64,000 bases of DNA from Metellina segmentata (taxonomy: Eukaryota; Arthropoda; Arachnida; Araneae; Tetragnathidae): assembly GCA_947359465.1 (NCBI GenBank), contig OX375883.1:94810293-94874292 (forward strand), read 5' to 3'. The notes under the pieces were generated by a model, which was not told the DNA's origin, did not search any database, and worked only from the letters and a program-made list of their open reading frames with translations. The position numbers were made by a program, and so were the translations under genes. Below, in pieces: positions 20,901 through 32,500 of the stretch; within the stretch, counting starts at the first letter, position 1; the number at the start of each line of letters is the position of its first letter.

Positions 20901-23900
20901 CCGAGCGAAATGGGAGGGGTCTTTGTAATTTCAAAGCTCCCAATCCAAGTTCTCAGGCGATGTAATTTCTAAGGGAATGAAAAGGTATTTGACTGAGATG
21001 TGGGGAGAGTGTTTTGTGTGAAGTATTCCCATAGAAATTAACGTGCTGCCGAGCGAAATGGGAGGGGTCTTTGTAATTTCAAAGCTCCCAATCCAAGTTC
21101 TCAGGCGATGTAATTTCTAAGGGTATGAAAAGGTATTTGACTGAGATGTGGGGGGAGTGTTTTGTGTGAAGTATTCCCATAGAAATTAACGTGCTGCCGA
21201 GCGAAATGTGAGGGGTCTTTGTAATTTCAAAGCTCCCAATCCAAGTTCTCAGGCGATGTAATTTCTATGGGAATGAAAAGGTATTTGACTGAGATGTGGG
21301 GAGAGTGTTTTGTGTGAAGTATTCCCATAGAAATTAACGTGCTGCCGAGCGAAATGGGAGGGGTCTTTGTAATTTCAAAGCTCCCAATCCAAGTTCTCAG
21401 GCGATGTAATTTCTAAGGGAATGAAAAGGTATTTGACTGAGATGTGGGGAGAGTGTTTTGTGTGAAGTATTCCCATAGAAATTAACGTGCTGCCGAGCGA
21501 AATGGGAGGGGTCTTTGTAATTTCAAAGCTCCCAATCCAAGTTCTCAGGCGATGTAATTTCTATGGGAATGAAAAGGTATTTGACTGAGATGTGGGGAGA
21601 GTGTTTTGTGTGAAGTATTCCCATAGAAATTAACGTGCTGCCGAGCGAAATGGGAGGGGACTTTGTAATTTCAAAGCTCCCAATCCAAGTTCTCAGGCGA
21701 TGTAATTTCTAAGGGAATGAAAATTATTTGACTGAGATGTGGGGAGAGTGTTTTGTGTGAAGTATTCCCATAGAAATTAACGTGCTGCCGAGCGAAATGG
21801 GAGGGGTCTTTGTAATTTCTAAGCTCCCAATCCAAGTTCTCAGGCGATGTAATTTCTAAGGGAATGAAAAGGTATTTGACTGAGTAGTGGGGAGAGTGTT
21901 TTGTGTGAAGTATTCCCATAGAAATTAACGTGTTGCCGAGCGAAATGGGAGGGGTCTTTGTAATTTCAAAGATCCCAATCCAAGTTCTCAGGCGATGTAA
22001 TTTCTATGGGAATGAAAAGGTATTTGACTGAGATGTAGGTAGAGTGTTTTTTGTGAAGTATTCCCATAGAAATTAACGTGCTGCCGAGCGAAATGGGAGG
22101 GGTCTTTGTAATTTCAAAGCTCCCAATCCAAGTTCTCAGGCGATGTAATTTCTAAGGGAATGAAAAGGTATTTGGCTGAGATGTGGGGAGAGTGTTTTGT
22201 GTGAAGTATTCCCATAGAAATTAACGTGCTGCCGAGCGAAATGGGAGGGGTCTTTGTAATTTCAAAGCTCCCAATCCAAGTTCTCAGGCGATGTAATTTC
22301 TAAGGGTATGAAAAGGTATTTGACTGAGATGTGGGGGGAGTGTTTTGTGTGAAGTATTCCCATAGAAATTAACGTGCTGCCGAGCGAAATGTGATGGGTC
22401 TTTGTAATTTCAAAGCTCCCAATCCAAGTTCTCAGGCGATGTAATTTCTATGGGAATGAAAAGGTATTTGACTGAGATGTGGGGAGAGTGTTTTGTGTGA
22501 AGTATTCCCATAGAAATTAACGTGCTGCCGAGCGAAATGGGAGGGGTCTTTGTAATTTCAAAGCTCCCAATCCAAGTTCTCAGGCGATGTAATTTCTAAG
22601 GGAATGAAAAGGTATTTGACTGAGATGTGGGGAGAGTGTTTTGTGTGAAGTATTCCCATAGAAATTAACGTGCTGCCGAGCGAAATGGGAGGGGTCTTTG
22701 TAATTTCAAAGCTCCCAATCCAAGTTCTCAGGCGATGTAATTTCTATGGGAATGAAAAGGTATTTGACTGAGATGTGGGGAGAGTGTTTTGTGTGAAGTA
22801 TTCCCATAGAAATTAACGTGCTGCCGAGCGAAATGGGAGGGGACTTTGTAATTTCAAAGCTCCCAATCCAAGTTCTCAGGCGATGTAATTTCTAAGGGAA
22901 TGAAAATTATTTGACTGAGATGTGGGGAGAGTGTTTTGTGTGAAGTATTCCCATAGAAATTAACGTGCTGCCGAGCGAAATGGGAGGGGTCTTTGTTATT
23001 TCAAAGCTCCCAATCCAAGTTCAAAGGCGATGTAATTTCTATGGGAATGAAAAGGTATTTGACTGAGATGTGGGGAGAGTGTTTTGTGTGAAGTATTCCC
23101 ATAGAAATTAACGTGCTGCCGAGCGAAATGGGAGGGGTCTTTGTAATTTCAAAGCTCCCAATCCAAGTTCTCAGGCGATGTAATTTCTAAGGGAATGAAA
23201 AGGTATTTGACTGAGATGTGGGGAGAGTGTTTTGTGTGAAGTATTCCCATAGAAATTAAAGTGCTGCCGAGCGAAATGGGAGGGGTCTTTGTAATTTCTA
23301 AGCTCCCAATCCAAGTTCTCAGGCGATGTAATTTCTAAGGGAATGAAAAGGTATTTGACTGAGTAGTGGGGAGAGTGTTTTGTGTGAAGTATTCCCATAG
23401 AAATTAACGTGTTGCCGAGCGAAATGGGAGGGGTCTTTGTAATTTCAAAGATCCCAATCCAAGTTCTCAGGCGATGTAATTTCTATGGGAATGAAAAGGT
23501 ATTTGACTGAGATGTAGGGAGAGTGTTTTTTGTGAAGTATTCCCATAGAAATTAACGTGCTGCCGAGCGAAATGGGAGGGGTCTTTGTAATTTCAAAGCT
23601 CCCAATCCAAGTTCTCAGGCGATGTAATTTCTAAGGGAATGAAAAGGTATTTGACTGAGATGTGGGGAGAGTGTTTTGTGTGAAGTATTCCCATAGAAAT
23701 TAACGTGCTGCCGAGCGAAATGGGAGGGGTCTTTGTAATTTCAAAGCTCCCAATCCAAGTTCTCAGGCGATGTAATTTCTAAGGGTATGAAAAGGTATTT
23801 GACTGAGATGTGGGGGGAGTGTTTTGTGTGAAGTATTCCCATAGAAATTAACGTGCTGCCGAGCGAAATGTGAGGGGTCTTTGTAATTTCAAAGCTCCCA

Positions 23901-24100
23901 ATCCAAGTTCTCAGGCGATGTAATTTCTATGGGAATGAAAAGGTATTTGACTGAGATGTGGGGAGAGTGTTTTGTGTGAAGTATTCCCATAGAAATTAAC
24001 GTGCTGCCGAGCGAAATGGGAGGGGTCTTTGTAATTTCTAGGCTCCCAATCCAAGTTCTCAGGCGATGTAATTTCTATGGGAATGAAAAGGTATTTGACT

Positions 24101-24120
24101 GAGATGTGGGGAGTGTTTTG
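24101..24120 (+). other. 2-bp deletion at the monomer junction
   Basis: The junction reads gtggggagtgttttg instead of gtggggagagtgttttg, so this copy has lost one AG. I saw the change only once. It lies in the G-rich tail of the monomer. A 2-bp gain in the same domain (gaagtatattccc near 25161) compensates the register about 1 kb later. Confidence 0.75.
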
Positions 24121-25156
24121 TGTGAAGTATTCCCATAGAAATTAACGTGCTGCCGAGCGAAATGGGAGGGGACTTTGTAATTTCAAAGCTCCCAATCCAA
24201 GTTCTCAGGCGATGTAATTTCTAAGGGAATGAAAATTATTTGACTGAGATGTGGGGAGAGTGTTTTGTGTGAAGTATTCCCATAGAAATTAACGTGCTGC
24301 CGAGCGAAATGGGAGGGTTCTTTGTAATTTCAAAGCTCCCAATCCAAGTTCTCAGGCGATGTAATTTCTAAGGGAATGAAAATTATTTGACTGAGATGTG
24401 GGGAGAGTGTTTTGCGTGAAGTATTCCCATAGAAATTAACGTGCTGCCGAGCGAAATGGGAGGGGTCTTTGTTATTTCAAAGCTCCCAATCCAAGTTCAA
24501 AGGCGATGTAATTTCTATGGGAATGAAAAGGTATTTGACTGAGATGTGGGGAGAGTGTTTTGTGTGACGTATTCCCATAGAAATTAACGTGCTGCCGAGC
24601 GAAATGGGAGGGGTCTTTGTAATTTCAAAGCTCCCAATCCAAGTTCTCAGGCGATGTAATTTCTAAGGGAATGAAAAGGTATTTGACTGAGATGTGGTGA
24701 GAGTGTTTTGTGTGAAGTATTCCCATAGAAATTAACGTGCTGCCGAGCGAAATGGGAGGGGTCTTTGTAATCTCAAAGCTCCCAATCCAAGTTCACAGGC
24801 GATGTAATTTCTATGGGAATGAAAAGGTATTTGACTGAGATGTGGTGAGAGTGTTTTGTGTGAAGTATTCCCATAGAAATTAACGTGCTGCCGAGCGAAA
24901 TGTGAGGGGTCTTTGTAATTTCAAAGCTCCCAATCCAAGTTCTCAGGCGATGTAATTTCTAAGGGAATGAAAAGGTATTTGACTGAGATGTGGTGAGAGT
25001 GTTTTGTGTGAAGTATTCCCATAGAAATTAACGTGCTGCCGAGCGAAATGGGAGGGGTCTTTGTAATTTCAAAGCTCCCAATCCAAGTTCTCAGGCGATG
25101 TAATTTCTAAGGGAATGAAAAGGTATTTGACTGAGTAGTGGGGAGAGTGTTTTGTG

Positions 25157-25170
25157 TGAAGTATATTCCC
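25157..25170 (+). other. 2-bp insertion in the left dyad arm
   Basis: gaagtatattccc replaces gaagtattccc, a duplication of AT at the outer edge of the left arm. The 16-bp arm itself is kept intact just downstream. I saw it once in the window, so it was not amplified. Confidence 0.75.
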
Positions 25171-26599
25171 ATAGAAATTAACGTGTTGCCGAGCGAAATG
25201 GGAGGGGTCTTTGTAATTTCAAAGATCCCAATCCAAGTTCTCAGGCGATGTAATTTCTATGGGAATGAAAAGGTATTTGACTGAGATGTAGGGAGAGTGT
25301 TTTTTGTGAAGTATTCCCATAGAAATTAACGTGCTGCCGAGCGAAATGGGAGGGGTCTTTGTAATTTCAAAGCTCCCAATCCAAGTTCTCAGGCGATGTA
25401 ATTTCTAAGGGAATGAAAAGGTATTTGACTGAGATGTGGGGAGAGTGTTTTGTGTGAAGTATTCCCATAGAAATTAACGTGCTGCCGAGCGAAATGGGAG
25501 GGGTCTTTGTAATTTCAAAGCTCCCAATCCAAGTTCTCAGGCGATGTAATTTCTAAGGGTATGAAAAGGTATTTGACTGAGATGTGGGGGGAGTGTTTTG
25601 TGTGAAGTATTCCCATAGAAATTAACGTGCTGCCGAGCGAAATGTGAGGGGTCTTTGTAATTTCAAAGCTCCCAATCCAAGTTCTCAGGCGATGTAATTT
25701 CTAAGGGAATGAAAAGGTATTTGACTGAGATGTGGGGTGAGTGTTTTGTGTGAAGTATTCCCATAGAAATTAACGTGCTGCCGAGCGAAATGGGAGGGGT
25801 CTTTGTAATTTCAAAGCTCCCAATCCAAGTTCTCAGGCGATGTAATTTCTATGGGAATGAAAAGGTATTTGACTGAGATGTGGTGAGAGTGTTTTGTGTG
25901 AAGTATTCCCATAGAAATTAACGTGCTGCCGAGCGAAATGGGAGGGGTCTTTGTAATTTCAAAGCTCCCAATCCAAGTTCTCAGGCGATGTAATTTCTAT
26001 GGGAATGAAAAGGTATTTGACTGAGATGTGGTGAGAGTGTTTTGTGTGAAGTATTCCCATAGAAATTAACGTGCTGCCGAGCGAAATGGGAGGGGTCTTT
26101 GTAATTTCAAAGCTCCCAATCCAAGTTCTCAGGCGATGTAATTTCTAAGGAAATGAAAAGGTATTTGACTGAGATGTGGGGAGAGTGTTTTGTGTGAAGT
26201 ATTCCCCTAGAAATTAACGTGCTGCCGAGCGAAATGGGAGGGGCCTTTGTAATTTCTAATCTCCCAATCCAAGTTCTCAGGCGATGTAATTTCTAAGGGA
26301 ATGAAAAGGTATTTGACTGAGTAGTGGGGAGAGTGTTTTGTGTGAAGTATTCCCATAGAAATTAACGTGTTGCCGAGCGAAATGGGAGGGGTCTTTGTAA
26401 TTTCAAAGATCCCAATCCAAGTTCTCAGGCGATGTAATTTATATGGGAATGAAAAGGTATTTGACTGAGATGTAGGGAGAGTGTTTTTTGTGAAGTATTC
26501 CCATAGAAATTAACGTGCTGCCGAGCGAAATGGGAGGGGTCTTTGTAATTTCAAAGCTCCCAATCCAAGTTCTCAGGCGATGTAATTTCTAAGGGAATG

Positions 26600-29500
26600 A
26601 AAATTATTTGACTGAGATGTGGGGAGAGTGTTTTGTGTGAAGTATTCCCATAGAAATTAACGTGCTGCCGAGCGAAATGGGAGGGGTCTTTGTAATTTCA
26701 AAGCTCCCAATCCAATTTCTCAGGCGACGTAATTTCTATGGGAATGAAAAGGTATTTGACTGAGATGTGGGGAGAGTGTTTTGTGTGAAGTATTCCCATA
26801 GAAATTAACGTGCTGCCGAGCGAAATGGGAGGGGTCTTTGTAATTTCAAAGCTCCCAATCCAAGTTCTCAGGCGATGTAATTTCTAAGGGAATGAAAATT
26901 ATTTGACTGAGATGTTAGGAGAGTGTTTTGTGTGAAGTATTCCCATAGAAATTAACGTGCTGCCGAGCGAAATGGGAGGGGTCTTTGTAATTTCAAAGCT
27001 CCCAATCCAAGTTCTCAGGCGATGTAATTTCAAAGGGAATGAAAAGGTATTTGACTGAGATGTGGGGAGAGTGTTTTGTGTGAAGTATTCCCATAGAAAT
27101 TAACGTGCTGCCGAGCGAAATGGGAGGGGTCTTTGTAATTTCAAAGCTCCCAATCCAAGTTCTCAGGCGATGTAATTTCTAAGGGAATGAAAAGGTATTT
27201 GACTGAGATGTGGGGAGAGTGTTTTGTGTGAAGTATTCCCATAGAAATTAACGTGCTGCCGAGCGAAATGGGAGGGGTCTTTGTAATTTCAAAGCTCCCA
27301 ATCCAAGTTCTCAGGCGATGTAATTTCTAAGGGAATGAAAATTATTTGACTGAGATGTTAGGAGAGTGTTTTGTGTGAAGTATTCCCATAGAAATTAACG
27401 TGCTGCCGAGCGAAATGGGAGGGGTCTTTGTAATTTCAAAGCTCCCAATCCAAGTTCTCAGGCGATGTAATTTCAAAGGGAATGAAAAGGTATTTGACTG
27501 AGATGTGGGGAGAGTGTTTTGTGTGAAGTATTCCCATAGAAATTAACGTGCTGCCGAGCGAAATGGGAGGGGTCTTTGTAATTTCAAAGCTCCCAATCCA
27601 AGTTCTCAGGCGATGTAATTTCTAAGGGAATGAAAAGGTATTTGACTGAGATGTGGGGAGAGTGTTTTGTGTGAAGTATTCCCATAGAAATTAACGTGCT
27701 GCCGAGCGAAATAGGAGGGGTCTTTGTAATTTCTAAGCTTCCAATCCAAGTTCTCAGGCGATGTAATTTCTATGGGAATGAAAATTATTTGACTGAGATG
27801 TGGAGAGAGTATTTTGTGTGAAGTATTCCCATAGAAATTAACGTGCTGCCGAGCGAAATGGGAGGGGTCTTTGTAATTTCAAAGCTCCCAATCCAAGTTC
27901 TCAGGCGATGTAATTTCTATGGGAATGAAAAGGTATTTGACTGAGATGTGGTGAGAGTGTTTTGTGTGAAGTATTCCCATAGAAATTAACGTGCTGCCGA
28001 GCGAAATGGGAGGGGTCTTTGTAATTTCAAAGCTCCCAATCCAAGTTCTCAGGCGATGTAATTTCTAAGGGAATGAAAAGGTATTTGACTGAGATGTGGG
28101 GAGAGTGTTTTGTGTGAAGTATTCCCATAGAAATTAACGTGCTGCCGAGCGAAATGGGAGGGGTCTTTGTAATTTCTAAGCTCCCAATCCAAGTTCTCAG
28201 GCGATGTAATTTCTAAGGGAATGAAAAGGTATTTGACTGAGTAGTGGGGAGAGTGTTTTGTGTGAAGTATTCCCATAGAAATTAACGTGTTGCCGAGCGA
28301 AATGGGAGGGGGTCTTTGTAATTTCAAAGCTCCCAATCCAAGTTCTCAGGCGATGTAATTTCTATGGGAATGAAAAGGTATTTGACCGAGATGTGGGGAG
28401 AGTGTTTTGTGTGAAGTATTCCCATAGAAATTAACGTACTGCCGAGCGAAATGGGAGGGGTCTTTGTAATTTCAAAGCTCCCAATCCAAGTTCTCAGGCG
28501 ATGTAATTTCTAAGGGAATGAAAAGGTATTTGACTGAGTAGTGGGGAGAGTGTTTTGTGTGAAGTATTCCCATAGAAATTAACGTGTTGCCGAGCGAAAT
28601 GGGAGGGGGTCTTTGTAATTTCAAAGCTCCCAATCCAAGTTCTCAGGCGATGTAATTTCTATGGGAAAGAAAAGGTATTTGACTGAGATGTAGGGAGAGT
28701 GTTTTGTGTGAAGTATTCCCATAGAAATTAACGTGCTGCCGAGCGAAATGGGAGGGGTCTTTGTAATTTCAAAGCTCCCAATCCAAGTTCTCAGGCGATG
28801 TAATTTCTATGGGAATGAAAAGGTATTTGACCGCGATGTGGGGAGAGTGTTTTGTGTGAAGTATTCCCATAGAAATTAACGTGCTGCCGAGCGAAATGGG
28901 AGGGGTCTTTGTAATTTCAAAGCTCCCAATCCAAGTTCTCAGGCGATGCAATTTCTAAGGGAATGAAAAGGTATTTGACTGAGATGTGGGGAGAGTGTTT
29001 TGTGTGAAGTATTCCCATAGAAATTAACGTGCTGCCGAGCGAAATGGGAGGGGTCTTTGTAATTTCAAAGCTCCCAATCCAAGTTCTCAGGCGATGTAAT
29101 TTCTATGGGAATGAAAAGGTATTTGACTGAGATGTGGTGAGAGTGTTTTGTGTGAAGTATTCCCATAGAAATTAACGTGCTGCCGAGCGAAATGGGAGGG
29201 GTCTTTGTAATTTCAAAGCTCCCAATCCAAGTTCTCAGGCGATGTAATTTCTAAGGAAATGAAAAGGTATTTGACTGAGATGTGGGGAGAGTGTTTTGTG
29301 TGAAGTATTCCCCTAGAAATTAACGTGCTGCCGAGCGAAATGGGAGGGGCCTTTGTAATTTCTAATCTCCCAATCCAAGTTCTCAGGCGATGTAATTTCT
29401 AAGGGAATGAAAAGGTATTTGACTGAGTAGTGGGGAGAGTGTTTTGTGTGAAGTATTCCCATAGAAATTAACGTGTTGCCGAGCGAAATGGGAGGGGTCT

Positions 29501-32500
29501 TTGTAATTTCAAAGATCCCAATCCAAGTTCTCAGGCGATGTAATTTCTATGGGAATGAAAAGGTATTTGACTGAGATGTAGGGAGAGTGTTTTTTGTGAA
29601 GTATTCCCATAGAAATTAACGTGCTGCCGAGCGAAATGGGAGGGGTCTTTTTAATTTCAAAGCTCCCAATCCAAGTTCTCAGGCGTTGTAATTTCTAAGG
29701 GAATGAAAATTATTTGACTGAGATGTGGGGAGAGTGTTTTGTGTGAAGTATTCCCATAGAAATTAACGTGCTGCCGAGCGAAATGGGAGGGGTCTTTGTA
29801 ATTTCAAAGCTCCCAATCCAATTTCTCAGGCGACGTAATTTCTATGGGAATGAAAAGGTATTTGACTGAGATGTGGGGAGAGTGTTTTGTGTGAAGTATT
29901 CCCATAGAAATTAACGTGCTGCCGAGCGAAATGGGAGGGGTCTTTGTAATTTCAAAGCTCCCAATCCAAGTTCTCAGGCGATGTAATTTCTAAGGGAATG
30001 AAAATTATTTGACTGAGATGTTAAGAGAGTGTTTTGTGTGAATTATTCCCATAGAAATTAACGTGCTGCCGAGCGAAATGGGAGGGGTCTTTGTAATTTC
30101 AAAGCTCCCAATCCAAGTTCTCAGGCGATGTAATTTCTAAGGGAATGAAAAGGTATTTGACTGAGATGTGGGGAGAGTGTTTTGTGTGAAGTATTCCCAT
30201 AGAAATTAACGTGCTGCCGTGCGAAATGGGAGGGGTCTTTGTAATTTCAAAGCTCCCAATCCAAGTTCTCAGGCGATGTAATTTCTAAGGGAATGAAAAG
30301 GTATTTGACTGAGATGTGGGGAGAGTGTTTTGTGTGAAGTATTCCCATAGAAATTAACGTGCTGCCGAGCGAAATAGGAGGGGTCTTTGTAATTTCTAAG
30401 CTTCCAATCCAAGTTCTCAGGCGATGTAATTTCTATGGGAATGAAAATTATTTGACTGAGATGTGGAGAGAGTATTTTGTGTGAAGTATTCCCATAGAAA
30501 TTAACGTGCTGCCGAGCGAAATGGGAGGGGTCTTTGTAATTTCAGAGCTCCCAATCCAAGTTCTCAGGCGATGTAATTTCTATGGGAATGAAAAGGTATT
30601 TGACTGAGATGTGGTGAGAGTGTTTTGTGTGAAGTATTCCCATAGAAATTAACGTGCTGCCGAGCGAAATGGGAGGGGTCTTTGTAATTTCAAAGCTCCC
30701 AATCCAAGTTCTCAGGCGATGTAATTTCTAAGGGAATGAAAAGGTATTTGACTGAGATGTGGGGAGAGTGTTTTGTGTGAAGTATTCCCATAGAAATTAA
30801 CGTGCTGCCGAGCGAAATGGGAGGGGTCTTTGTAATTTCTAAGCTCCCAATCCAAGTTCTCAGGCGATGTAATTTCTAAGGGAATGAAAAGGTATTTGAC
30901 TGAGTAGTGGGGAGAGTGTTTTGTGTGAAGTATTCCCATAGAAATTAACGTGTTGCCGAGCGAAATGGGAGGGGGTCTTTGTAATTTCAAAGCTCCCAAT
31001 CCAAGTTCTCAGGCGATGTAATTTCTATGGGAATGAAAAGGTATTTGACCGAGATGTGGGGAGAGTGTTTTGTGTGAAGTATTCCCATAGAAATTAACGT
31101 GCTGCCGAGCGAAATGGGAGGGGTCTTTGTAATTTCAAAGCTCCCAATCCAAGTTCTCAGGCGATGTAATTTCTAAGGGAATGAAAAGGTATTTGACTGA
31201 GTAGTGGGGAGAGTGTTTTGTGTGAAGTATTCCCATAGAAATTAACGTGTTGCCGAGCGAAATGGGAGGGGGTCTTTGTAATTTCAAAGCTCCCAATCCA
31301 AGTTCTCAGGCGATGTAATTTCTATGGGAATGAAAAGGTATTTGACTGAGATGTAGGGAGAGTGTTTTGTGTGAAGTATTCCCATAGAAATTAACGTGCT
31401 GAAGAGCGAAATGGGAGGGGTCTTTGTAATTTCAAAGCTCCCAATCCAAGTTCTCAGGCGATGTAATTTCTATGGGAATGAAAAGGTATTTGACCGCGAT
31501 GTGGGGAGAGTGTTTTGTGTGAAGTATTCCCATAGAAATTAACGTGCTGCCGAGCGAAATGGGAGGGGTCTTTGTAATTTCAAAGCTCCCAATCCAAGTT
31601 CTCAGGCGATGCAATTTCTAAGGGAATGAAAAGGTATTTGACTGAGATGTGGGGAGAGTGTTTTGTGTGAAGTATTCCCATAGAAATTAACGTGCCGCCG
31701 AGCGAAATGGGAGGGGTCTTTGTAATTTCAAAGCTCCCAATCCAATTTCTCAGGCGACGTAATTTCTATGGGAATGAAAAGGTATTTGACTGAGATGTGG
31801 GGAGAGTGTTTTGTGTGAAGTATTCCCATAGAAATTAACGTGCTGCCGAGCGAAATGGGAGGGGTCTTTGTAATTTCAAAGCTCCCAATCCAAGTTCTCA
31901 GGCGATGTAATTTCTAAGGGAATGAAAATTATTTGACTGAGATGTTAGGAGAGTGTTTTGTGTGAAGTATTCCCTTAGAAATTAACGTGCTGCCGAGCGA
32001 AATGGGAGGGGTCTTTGTAATTTCAAAGCTCCCAATCCAAGTTCTCAGGCGATGTAATTTCTAAGGGAATGAAAAGGTATTTGACTGAGATGTGGGGAGA
32101 GTGTTTTGTGTGAAGTATTCCCATAGAAATTAACGTGCTGCCGAGCGAAATGGGAGGGGTCTTTGTAATTTCAAAGCTCCCAATCCAAGTTCTCAGGCGA
32201 TGTAATTTCTAAGGGAATGAAAAGGTATTTGACTGAGATGTGGGGAGAGTGTTTTGTGTGAAGTATTCCCATAGAAATTAACGTGCTGCCGAGCGAAATA
32301 GGAGGGGTCTTTGTAATTTCTAAGCTTCCAATCCAAGTTCTCAGGCGATGTAATTTCTATGGGAATGAAAATTATTTGACTGAGATGTGGAGAGAGTATT
32401 TTGTGTGAAGTATTCCCATAGAAATTAACGTGCTGCCGAGCGAAATGGGAGGGGTCTTTGTAATTTCAAAGCTCCCAATCCAAGTTCTCAGGCGATGTAA

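Larger units (their letters stand above)
15250..26600 (+). repeat. Middle domain part 1: variable 6- to 12-monomer HORs
   Basis: New markers start here: gggtatgaaaagg with ggggggagtg (first near 15353), atttctaagctccc, gagtagtgggg, gttgccg with aaagatccc, and gatgtaggg followed by tttttt. The last of these recurs at 17003, 17891, 19075, 20850, 22033, 23512, 25286 and 26470. Spacings are 888, 1184, 1775, 1183, 1479, 1774 and 1184 bp, i.e. 6, 8, 12, 8, 10, 12 and 8 monomers less 0-2 bp. The 1-bp losses match 147-bp gaaaatt copies. Longer units insert extra monomers (gttatttcaaag with gttcaaaggcg near 20040, 22996 and 24472) between the same core monomers. Confidence 0.82.

Noticed and set aside
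28049..28336. Minus-strand open frame of 95 codons, recurring near 30712, 33670, 36929, 37819, 40634, 45375 and 50412
   Set aside because: It is satellite read through two monomers. 148 is not a multiple of 3, so the same DNA is read in two frames within one frame (the right-arm region gives FIPLEIT once and FHSLRNY next). It ends wherever a variant stop falls. No ribosome-site context, domain or codon conservation is seen.
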